64,000 bases of DNA from Bolinopsis microptera (lineage: Eukaryota; Ctenophora; Tentaculata; Lobata; Bolinopsidae). The stretch spans positions 2,294,001-2,358,000 of the forward strand of contig NC_087074.1 of NCBI RefSeq assembly GCF_026151205.1, written 5' to 3'. The position numbers and the translations under genes are program-made. The notes below the pieces were generated by a model that was not told where the DNA came from, did not search any database, and saw nothing but the letters and a program-made list of their open reading frames with translations. Positions 34,899 through 44,772 of this stretch are shown in pieces; the stretch's first letter is position 1, and each line of letters begins with the position of its first letter.

Positions 34899-36040
34899 AT
34901 AAATATGTAGTTTATCTGATAGCTGTAGATTTGTTTATCTCACAACTTTTGGATAAACATGATGATATTGTTTAAAAATAAAAAACTGATTTCTGTAATT
35001 TTGAACCATTTACATTTGACTAGCTAACTTGAACATCCGGTTATTAAATGCACTTTTACCCCATACGTCATAGATACGTCATACATAAGTATAGGTGGTA
35101 ATATTGTAATAATTGTATTAGAGTTTAATGAGACTATTCATCAGACTCCTCCTGGAATCCCTTATCAAATACATTGACTAGGGGAGTATCACTTTAAAGC
35201 TTTACTGCAGCTGCAATTAATAGTATAAGTAACCAAAGAGAAGTATTCAGGTATAATATACCCGTCACAGTAAGTAATACTGGGGGATTTACCATTGTTA
35301 TTACCCTATCACGTTATCAGTGGATCGGAGTTGAATTTCATTCATTCATCGCTTATTCAAATTATCATTCAGCTTCACTGCGTTTCATTTATGTTGCAGT
35401 GTGTATTATCTCTCATTTTTGATGTTTGCAAAATTCTAAAAATTGGAATTATAATTCCTAACGAGCTAAAAGCTCTGGAGAACAGCCATTCATACCCTAA
35501 CTTTTGAAATATTTTCACTATGAGCTGAAATTCTTTAAACATTCACACCGCAACCTTTACAATTACAGCCTGATTGTTATTGTTATTCACCTTCTGAATC
35601 AGAAGTATGAAGAAGTTGCATCATGCCAGCATCGTATCATCTAATCAGCTAATTGAAAGGAATTTAAACTTTCATAAAACCTAGCTCAGTGCTCCAGTTC
35701 TGAGTGGATTAAATAAAAGTGCGAATTCAGGCCGGTGATGGTAAGAGCTGATGATAAATAGCGTGTCAAGTTTCTCCGCTCCAATGTACTCTGTCTTGCT
35801 CAGTTTTAAGCTCGATCTTGTGACTGGTTTAATTTGTCTAATTCTACATAAATATTACATGTCACTGTTGCAACGCTTGAAGATTATCAACTCCATGAAC
35901 CTGTCAAATCATAGTTTATTTTCCATTCAGTTGACTATTCGACTCTATAAAACTTATTGTCATCTTTATTAATATGAGATTCAGATACAATTGCACGGTA
36001 TATATTTTCACGTCTAACAATACCATATCATGCTATTTTC
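34899..36040. other. No gene seen; upstream region of receptor C
   Basis: AT-rich DNA. A stretch CTATTTTCCAG at 36033-36043, just before the receptor start, could be a splice acceptor, so a 5' UTR exon may lie in this region, but I cannot locate it. Confidence 0.4.
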
Positions 36041-36049
36041 CAGCAAGAC

Positions 36050-37930
36050 ATGATAAGATGGAATATTGTTCTTCTTCTCAGTCTCTTAACAGCAGTATCA
36101 TCCACACCTTATCCGGACTGTTCGGACCCGTCTACTTACAGCAGCTACGGTAAAAGTACGGAGTATAAAGGAGTAAACAGTAGCACTGCCTGGGACCGCA
36201 CGCTAAATACAGGCGACACCTGTGACTTCTCTCCACTGGTGCCCTCGGTGCTACCTCTCACTTGCGGAGACTGTGATTTTGATCTGGAAGATGAAACATG
36301 GTACAGATTTGATCAAGGTCCCCACGTGCAGATAAAAGAATATTCAGATAAAACATCTTGTCCAGGTAGAGGCCACTGTAACGGGTATTATCAGATAGCT
36401 CTAGTTTCAAGTGACATTCCTAGTGGCAACAACCAGAGTAACATGTATCATATCGTTTTCAGCGATCCTACATCACAGACAGATTGTACAGCAGCACCTG
36501 ACAATTTTATGGCTGAAAAATTCTACTGTGATGACTTTGTCGTATACAAATTTCCAGTCGGCTGGAAAAGCTCAATCATAAGTTGCACAAACACAAAAGA
36601 TGACAAAGGAAAGATAGCACCAACTCCATACAGTCTCTGTATGGAGGACACAGTTATTGAACTGACTTTGACAGCCAACAGAAGGTATTTCACGGAGAAT
36701 GCTCCCTTGATTTGTAGTAGTACCCGGTCTCCGACACTCCCTAAGATCACTTGGACTGACCAGGATAACCAGGACATCACCTCCCTGGCTACACGGGACA
36801 CTGCTAACAGTAGTTTATTCACTGCAGTCTACAGTCTGAACTCCTCCGCTTCTTACACTCAGGTTACCTGTCAGGTGGAGGACAAATCCCACATTTTCTA
36901 CCAGGTCTCTCTTAAGGCTAGTAACGTCACCGGGGTGGCAGGTAAAGAAGTGTCTGCTACATGCAAAGTCACATTTGATACGTTTTCTTCTGAAAACGAA
37001 GAAAATTTGTATCTTATCGAAGTGCTGAGTGGTTCGGAAGTGTACTACACGTCTGAGAACATCACCACAAAAGGTAACAAGATGGTGGTAGATAAAGAAG
37101 GTTCTGGAACTTACAGAGTAACCTTGATCCTCTCAAACACGGCGCTATCAAATAATGTTTGGAACAAGACAGAAAACTGGAGATGTGGAGTTAGGGACCC
37201 TATCATTAAGATCTACACAACAGTTCCTTTCACCATAACCACTAAGAAACCCCCCTCCCTTGAGGCTAATAACGTCACTGGGTTGGCAGGTAAAGAAGTT
37301 TCTGCTACCTGCAAAGTCACATTTGAAATGTTTTCTTCTGAAAACGAAGAAAACTTGTATCTTATTGATGATTCAAGAGTCTACTATACATCTCAGAACA
37401 TCACCACCAAAGGTGACAAGATGGTGATAGATAAAGAAGGTTCTGGAACCTACAGAGTAACCTTGATCCTCTCGAAAACTACAACATCATCAATTAATGT
37501 TCGGAGCGAGACAGAAAACTGGAGATGTGGAGTTAGGGACCCTATCACTGAGATCTACACAACAGTTCCTTTCACCATAACCATTAACAGAGATTGTACA
37601 TCAGGAACAGGGTTCATAACTTCAGACTCAATGGAGTGCAAGCAATGTCCAGAGAACACCTTCTCAAACCAGAACATCTGTGAAGATTGTCCAGAAGGAG
37701 AGATCTCTAACGCAGGGGCTGACTTGTGTAGGGACGACACCAGCAGAGAGGCGTTGTATTATGCTCTGGCAGGGGTGGGATGTGCTCTCCTCGTCATCTT
37801 AGCTCTGATGATAGCTGCTCTCATCTGGAATAGGCGGAGAGAGGAGAGCAATAACATCGTTATAACCAACCCTAGCAACAACCCTAGCAACGATAACTCT
37901 AGATCTACAAACAAGAATTCAACCGTGTGA
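36050..37930 (+). CDS. Ig-like single-pass receptor, family member C (complete)
   Basis: 626 residues in one exon. Signal peptide 1-18 (MIRWNIVLLLSLLTAVSS); Cys-rich N-terminal domain about 19-200 with ETWYRFDQG, loosely like the D8C domain of uromodulin-type proteins; Ig-like domain with Cys222, Trp235 and Cys274; two tandem repeats of about 110 residues, each with a Cys pair (305/379 and 421/493) and a GTYRVTLILS strand, probably divergent Ig folds; six-Cys ephrin-receptor/GCC2-GCC3-like module 516-560; transmembrane helix 568-591; Asn/Ser-rich tail ending NSTV, a class I PDZ-ligand pattern. About ten N-glycosylation sequons lie outside the membrane. A possible splice acceptor precedes the ATG. 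The ES1 gene is convergent downstream. I do not recognise a named orthologue; the modular layout resembles cnidarian allorecognition or immune receptors by analogy only. Confidence 0.9.
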   Translation: MIRWNIVLLLSLLTAVSSTPYPDCSDPSTYSSYGKSTEYKGVNSSTAWDRTLNTGDTCDFSPLVPSVLPLTCGDCDFDLEDETWYRFDQGPHVQIKEYSDKTSCPGRGHCNGYYQIALVSSDIPSGNNQSNMYHIVFSDPTSQTDCTAAPDNFMAEKFYCDDFVVYKFPVGWKSSIISCTNTKDDKGKIAPTPYSLCMEDTVIELTLTANRRYFTENAPLICSSTRSPTLPKITWTDQDNQDITSLATRDTANSSLFTAVYSLNSSASYTQVTCQVEDKSHIFYQVSLKASNVTGVAGKEVSATCKVTFDTFSSENEENLYLIEVLSGSEVYYTSENITTKGNKMVVDKEGSGTYRVTLILSNTALSNNVWNKTENWRCGVRDPIIKIYTTVPFTITTKKPPSLEANNVTGLAGKEVSATCKVTFEMFSSENEENLYLIDDSRVYYTSQNITTKGDKMVIDKEGSGTYRVTLILSKTTTSSINVRSETENWRCGVRDPITEIYTTVPFTITINRDCTSGTGFITSDSMECKQCPENTFSNQNICEDCPEGEISNAGADLCRDDTSREALYYALAGVGCALLVILALMIAALIWNRRREESNNIVITNPSNNPSNDNSRSTNKNSTV

Positions 37931-38589
37931 TTCCCAATATTTGTCACTCTAACCGAACTGAATCATATCATTCGTTAAGATGTAATTATTTAAAGAAGTG
38001 AATCAGATTTTATGAAACTATTGACCTTGAAACGATAAGATTGACAGACTAATTAGATTTTTGATAATTAAGATTTAATGCTTTTCAGATTTTTATATCT
38101 TCTCTGTTATGTATTTATAAACAGAATTTTGGCATAAAACGCTGGCCACAATCTTTATAAAAGATGTGTATAGTTTTTTCAAGTTCGCTTGTCGATATGA
38201 AGCCGTCAAAAAGTTACAAAAAGATGATCTATACATAATTAAATACAGCTGAAAAGACACCTAAGGCATAAAACCTCGATTTGTGTTAATCGGTATAACT
38301 ATTTATGATGAATGAAAGATAATCCAACTCTAGTCCAAGGCCAAATTTAGACGGAACGGTTCCTCCTAGTTAGAAATAGAAGTTGTTCAATTCATTTCCA
38401 GTAAGCAATATGCATGTGACGATTCATTTCAATTATTATTTGCAATTTATCTCGATTACTTTTTATTTTATCAATAATTGGGGTCCGTTACCTTATTTAT
38501 CGTCTTAGGCAGAAGATCCCACAGTTTTGCGTCTCCTTCTAAGCTAAAATAAAACCCCAAAATAGGTTCTACCGCTGACCACACCATTA

Positions 38590-38748
38590 GGGGTCGTTCA
38601 CATATTACGTAATCAGCTGAGGGGGGGGGGGGAGGTTTCCAAATAATTACGCTAGTGTAATTTTGGCACAATAGCTATGTGTAAAATTGATTACGGAGGG
38701 GGGGGGGGAATGTTCCAAAAAATGATTACGTAGTATGTGAACGACCCC
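38590..38748. mobile_element. Harbinger-like MITE, duplicated copy
   Basis: Orthologous to 2232-2391, with the same TTA flanks (38587-38589 and 38749-38751) and GGGGTCGTTCAC termini. It differs mainly in the length of its G runs. Confidence 0.75.
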
Positions 38749-39183
38749 TTAAGTTATTTTTCTGCAATGGCTCGGACAAGCTGTCGAAGCTGACTGAGAA
38801 TATGCTGAAAACTTGTGTACCCAGTACATAGGTAGGTGTATTCTGTTGGTAGGTGCGATTCCTCCACTTTAGGATCTTTCGTAAATTTTGTGAGCATAAG
38901 TCTCAAAACTAAAATGTAGGTATTCTTTCGGAATATCCCTGCACTATAGTACTATACTGGGGTTTCGCCCAGTTCATCGTCCATGACAGTGTGGACTGTC
39001 ATGAAAATCTCTCATTATAAACCACGCGGTATTGACTGCGCGTGTCATATGCGCGTAAGTTTTCTACTCTTATGAAACAAAGCGTCTGACTGACATGTAC
39101 ATGTTCTTCAGGACCGGCCCATTACCACCAATATGAACAAATTTAAGGGTATACTATTTAGACGCTGATTCCGTATTAACCTT

Positions 39184-39599
39184 GAGAGGGAGAGGGAGAG
39201 GGAGAGGGAGAGGGAGAAGGAGAGGGAGAGGGAGAGGGAGAGGGAGAGGGAGAGGGAGAGGGAGAGGGAGAGGGAGAGGGAGAGGGAGAGGGAGAGGGAG
39301 AGGGAGAGGGAGAGGGAGAGGGAGAGGGAGAGGGAGAGGGAGAGGGAGAGGGAGAGGGAGAGGGAGAGGGAGAGGGAGAGGGAGAGGGAGAGGGAGAGGG
39401 AGAGGGAGAGGGAGAGGGAGAGGGAGAGGGAGAGGGAGAGGGAGAGGGAGAGGGAGAGGGAGAGGGAGAGGGAGAGGGAGAGGGAGAGGGAGAGGGAGAG
39501 GGAGAGGGAGAGGGAGAGGGAGAGGGAGAGGGAGAGGGAGAGGGAGAGGGAGAGGGAGAGGGAGAGGGAGAGGGAGAGGGAGAGGGAGAGGGAGAGGGA
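39184..39599. repeat. (GAGAGG)n microsatellite, expanded copy
   Basis: About 69 units (416 bp) with one GAGAAG interruption near 39216, against about 44 units in copy 1. Length differs by 150 bp since the duplication. Confidence 0.98.
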
Positions 39600-40115
39600 C
39601 GATAACTATTTTTGACATCCTTGCTCTTCTCATTTGTTCATTCAAAACGCAAGACGAAACTAATACCATCACTAATACATTTTATATATACTGGTACCCG
39701 ATAGTACTATCTATTCCTATTGAAATCTTATTAAGTAAAAACAGAAGTTCAGTGAACGAACGTTAAACAATACAGTTTCCAAATTATTTTACAATAAAAT
39801 ATGAATAATAAACTCACTCGACTCAAAATATGCATTCTTTGTAACGATTCAAAGCTTTTAAATACCAAATCGGTGCCCAATTTAAGATAATTTTAAAAAA
39901 GGTCTTGCAGTGTAGCTGATGCGTTAATTAGAAATTCTATATTAGCATATTATTACAGTAAAACCAAAAATATAAATAAACTAGGTACTTCATATCCAGA
40001 AATAAACAAAAATTAGCCCTAAAGTTTTCTTGGAAATTCAAAAGGAGACATCATGCTAGCTTGTATCTAAAATAAATTACCAAAGAAGGAAATATTATAG
40101 ATTTAGTCCTGAAGT

Positions 40116-43100
40116 TTACGTAACTAGTTTCAGAACCTCTGTAACCATGGCACCAACACCGTCATGTATTTCATGTAGATCAGTCTCACACATAAAGGCT
40201 GCAGTAGTAACAACCTGCAACATTCATACTTAGTAAATCTAACAATGTTTAACCTTGGTTAGTAACAACCTGCAACATTCATACTTAGTAAATCTAACAA
40301 TGATTAACCTTGGTTAGTAACAACCTGCAACATTCATACTTAGTAAATCTAACAATGTTTAACCTTGGTTAATAACAACCTGCAACATTCATACTTACCT
40401 TACTCGGGAATATTATAGCGGGTTAATTTATGACTGGGAAAATTAATGACCGGGAAAAATATGGCGGACTTTCCCAAAACCCGCCAAATTATCCCGGTCA
40501 TGTATTTACCGGTGGCCGACATTTCAAGTTTTTTTTCAGAGGTCAATAAATTTTCAACCGAAATTCTGTTTTTGTTACTTGTTAAAGAAGTTATTTCAAT
40601 TTACAGTTATTGATATTTCTCAGAAATAGAAAAATAGACACGTCTATTTAAAGGAAAATAAATGTAAGCAATAATAAGTCAAATCTTCATTAAAGCGTAT
40701 TCTCATTCTCATTATCGCTAATGTCCCCTGCACTGATTATGATAGAGCGCTAATAATCATTTTTAAAAATAAATTGTGTACATATACAACATTTTTCATT
40801 TGACGAGAGGATGACATCATATAACATATAAATTGTTTTCTTCTCTACGATTCACTGATTCATGGGCAAGAGAAGTGAGAATCACGGTCCACCCTTAAAT
40901 CTGATTTCTATAACCAAATTGTAATTTTTATAACGAAATTATGGTAGCAACCACCAATAAAGTTACAGCCCTCCATCCACTGCTTCAAAAGTCTTCTCTA
41001 GCACATATGAGACTTCAGGTAAAATATGATGATCACCACCCTCTTGGAACCCCATAATCTGAGTCGGCGGGTTTTTTTATGACTGGTAAAATTTTTGACC
41101 GGGAAAAATATGGCGGAATCTCCCAAAACCCACCACTTTATCCCGGTTATAATATTCCCGAGTAAGGTAGTAAATCTAACAATTTTAACCTTGTTTTTAG
41201 AGTCGACGTGGGCCTCTGAGACGTCTGTTACAACATGTTTCCCACCCATAGCATCAATAGCAGCAGCAGTTCCAGCGTATGGCCACTTATCTGTCCCTTC
41301 CTGATCACTCCCTGAAGTGGAGAGTGAAATAGCGGGGTAATGTTACCATAGTAACAATACCGTAAGGTCATGTTTCCAGGTATGAATTTCCTACAAGGGT
41401 AGAGATCTGAATTTTACCATGAGTTTCATTTATGACTCTTCTAGTAGGCGGAACTGAGTTGATTTCTTGTTGACTGGTCGAGTAGCTTGGTCAAACATAG
41501 ATTCTCAAAAAGTTTCGTAAAATGCTGTCAATTGCAAATTATCGCAAAAAAAAACAACTTGTGTCAAAATTTCGAGTAAATTTTAGGATATGTTGGGAAC
41601 GTGGTTGGATTGAGCAAAATCAACTTTGAAATCTTGGTAGCAATTTAAGACAGCAAAAGTATCCATAGATCAGAAAATATTGAGAACCTTCCCCGAATCA
41701 TTTCCATTGTATTGCAAAAAAAGAGTGACAGCCCACAACTATTGCGATTCACAAATGTTTAGGAGTAATCCAAAGGAAATATCCACCACACTGCCAAACA
41801 ACTGCAGGGGCCTGGTTGGTTGGGAACACACGAACAAAGTTTTTTGGTATGTCATGATGAGTACCTTTATTGATTTCTCTTCCAATCAGTGGCATAACGT
41901 TGCTTCCAATGACTAATCGTTAAATATTCTTTTAGATTTTCGGAGTCCTGTTAAGCCTTAAGGAAATTAGTCGATCCCATCCATTTGTTTGGGTAACCTT
42001 CTCCCTGGTATCTGATCAACTGTAAATCTTAATTTTGTGAAACGATGCAGCAATACATCTTTCACGAAGTCGCACATTGCACCTTTGTAGTCAGCTTGTA
42101 GATAGCTGATCACCCGTTTAACTGATCAGGTGATGCACTAATCAGCTGAGAGCAATGAGTATTTAACAGTTGACACCCTTCAGCCCCTGTACATTATAAA
42201 TTATGTTCTCAAATCGTTCTTACAACTGATCACTTGGTCGCCGTTTTTGGACACTGAATAATATGCTACACTCACCTACGGTCAGCTCGACACCAGGGAT
42301 AAGTTTAGCAGCTAATACAGGTGCAATACAGCACAGTCCAATAGGTTTCCCAGCAGAGTGGAAAGCAGCTATCTTGTCGCTGACAGTAAGGTCCACTGTC
42401 ATGTCCACTCCTTGTGTGGCGAAACTGCTCAGGTTCTTAGCGGCACCAAACCCACCTGACAAACATATCCTGCTCAATAAATAGATAGACATTAGAATTT
42501 AGATTATCAGCATTGAGTAATGAGCAGGCTATATATTTTCAAAGCAACAATAACAGAAAACGGGAGGCCGACATCCCTGTGGGGATCAGATCATGTTACC
42601 AATCAGTGACGATAAATAAGTAAATCTGTGATCCATGATTGAACTAGAAGTAGGGAAAAGTTCACATGACAACTCTGTACATACTAGCTATATGTAAGAT
42701 GTAAACATAATCTCTAAGATTTTTGTTCTAATCATGGATCAGTATTTAGTATTCAGAATGAAAAATTGTCCATTTACTTGTTAACTGTTAAATTATCACA
42801 TTGAATTACTAATTATACTAGTTAAAGAGCAATACAAAGTTGTCTGGAATTCTAGTTGATTGGTTATTACGTGTCAGTGATTGGTCTGCTTGTTAACTGG
42901 AATAGCAGATTCCACTATTATATTTAATATTTATATCTGTATCTCCTTAGTAGGGTGTTTTATTAACAGTATTACGATCTGATTTGCAGCATCCTTTATA
43001 GCATTATCTATAGTTTCTTATAGGGCTTATTATATAATTTACTCAAATAATTACCGATGGAGTGCTGTATAAAATTTGACTTTATTTATTGAATTGTTCA

Positions 43101-43789
43101 GGTTATTGAATCTTAGGGGGCCAAGTTTCTGGCAGCCCAGAAAACAAGCTCAATAAGGTTTACCAGGTACAAAACAAGCTCACTAAGGTTTACCAGGTAC
43201 AAAACAAGCTCACTAAGGTTTACCAGGTACAAAACAAGCTCATTAAGGTTTATCAGGTACAAAACAAGCTCACTAAGGTTTACCAGGTATGAAACAAGCT
43301 CAATAAGGTTTACCAGGTACAAAACAAGCTCACTAAGGTTTACCAGGTACAATGAGCGCATCAAAGTCTCCAACATTCAGTTCCGTGAGAGCACTGATTT
43401 TACCACGTGCAATTCTTGCTGACTCCTTCAACACATTTCGTGTCTCCGACATCTCTGTTCCAGCAGTGTGATCTACCACATGCATTTGATCCTGTGACAA
43501 AGTAGGTCTGTGTGGTTGTAACATGTATTTATTTGCTAATACAAAAATATAGCAGGCCTGTGAGACTATAATAACATAAGTACATTTGGTCATGCGAAAA
43601 TACAGCAGGTCTGTGACAAACCTTATCGGGAGCAAAGCAGGAAGCCAGAGCCCCCTGTCTGCTGAGGTGTGTCAATACTGCACTACTCTCATGAACCTCA
43701 GTTCCATCGTACACCCCACACCCAGACAGCAATACTGCTACTTTGGTACTCATAGTTCTTGCACACGAGTTCAATCTTGTTACTATCAT
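40116..43789 (-). CDS. GATD3: ES1/GATD3 mitochondrial DJ-1/PfpI-superfamily protein, copy 2 (5 exons)
   Basis: Exons on the - strand are 43789-43622, 43491-43344, 42455-42276, 41311-41190 and 40214-40116, with the same junctions and phases as copy 1 and again 238 residues. The coding differences I see from copy 1 are silent (for example the third base of Leu in the presequence, of Gly in SGCGVYDG and of Ala in GGFGAAK). Family features are as in copy 1: presequence, GCGVYDG loop, Cys147-Cys148 in the elbow. Intron 4 carries the mini-intron array plus a MITE, intron 2 the donor minisatellite without the LINE of copy 1. Two intact copies mean either a doubled dose or tissue-specific use. Confidence 0.9.
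40215..40396 (-). repeat. Tandemly repeated mini-intron (ES1 copy 2, intron 4)
   Basis: Three full 55-bp units and the beginning of a fourth, interrupted by the MITE at 40398 and completed after it (41168-41189). The units here are more alike (TTCATACTTAGTAAATC in each) than those of copy 1, so the array has been homogenised or re-expanded since the duplication. Confidence 0.85.
40398..41167. mobile_element. 770-bp MITE with 20-bp TIRs and TA target duplication
   Basis: Perfect terminal inverted repeats CCTTACTCGGGAATATTATA; TA at 40396-40397 and 41168-41169. The empty site is the last repeat unit of copy 1 intron 4 (ACTTAGTAAAT type). Inside each end lies a direct repeat of about 85 bp (40419-40503 and 41067-41150: GGGAAAAATATGGCGGA and CAAAACC landmarks). 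TA duplication points to mariner/Tc1-type mobilisation. It sits in ES1 intron 4 without touching exons. Confidence 0.88.
43141..43343 (-). repeat. Splice-donor minisatellite (ES1 copy 2, intron 2)
   Basis: The same 30-bp, seven-unit array as 7192-7395, abutting the donor of exon 2 at 43344. The array is essentially identical in both copies, so it predates the duplication. Confidence 0.85.
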
Positions 43790-44772
43790 TTGCTGGGTTG
43801 GGGGGTTAGTCAGTATATCAACAAACAAATAAAGCTAATTATAAATAGCTAAATAATAATAATAATAATAATACCGATTGCCAAGGTTTGATGCCCAGGC
43901 AGTCGAGACCTCTTATTGAGACCCGATATAATAATAAATTAATTTTATTTTTATACAACACCAAAAGGTTAAATAATTTTAATTTAACCCTTGTGCTCAG
44001 CTGTAAATGATACCTAATTGACAGTGGAGATTGTGCATCTTGCCTTGGACTGGGGTGAAACTATTAGGAAAACAGAAGTTTATAACTGCAAATTAAATCC
44101 TGACTAAATAAGGCAGATGCACCTAACAAGAAGATATCCCAGAAAGGTTAACAGGTTTTCTAACAAAGGACTTGAAAAATGGATGATGACCACAAGAGAT
44201 CTTAGTATGAAACTCATCAGCCTATCAAAATAATAGACAAGATAATAAAAATGAAAATCCCTAAAATATTAAAATTTCTATAAAAATTCTATAGAACTCC
44301 AAATATACAAATAATCTGAATAGGTACTCCAATATACAATAAAAAATGATTGAAACATTTTACTGCTGATGATAAAAGTTATTTATGAAAATCCAATACA
44401 GTCATACCAAACTATCTGGGCAACATACAAGTAGAGACTGAGAAATAAACAGAGTGGAAAAATATGCTCTAGTACTTGAGACAGAATACAAAAGAATAAG
44501 GCAGCGTTCTCCCGGGTGCCAACCCAAAAGATGTTGGTGTCCAAGGATAGAGCCTCCTTTTCTGACCTGCATTACAATTTTGGTGGCAGACACAGTGAAA
44601 CGCAAAAAAGAATATATATATTATAAAATTAGTGTTCTCAGAAATGCTAAAACGACTCCATATATCCAACCATTTATCCAAATGATTAGAATATTCAATC
44701 ATCAATTTTAACTTGTAATATGCAAATGAATGTGCACCAATTCCTCTGCAGCAGTTTTTGAAATTGACTTTT

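Larger units (their letters stand above)
36362..44772. repeat. Segmental duplication, copy 2
   Basis: This block matches 1-9841 in the same orientation. It lacks the three insertions of copy 1 and has its own MITE at 40398-41167, a longer GAGAGG tract and an additional 55-bp mini-intron unit. Similarity to copy 1 ends at about 44772. Its left extent cannot be seen because copy 1 leaves the window. Confidence 0.95.

Noticed and set aside
36050-37930. Direct assignment as a Hydractinia Alr gene
   Set aside because: The general layout is similar, but I cannot show homology from the sequence alone, and the N-terminal Cys-rich domain and the ephrin-receptor-like module do not obviously fit.
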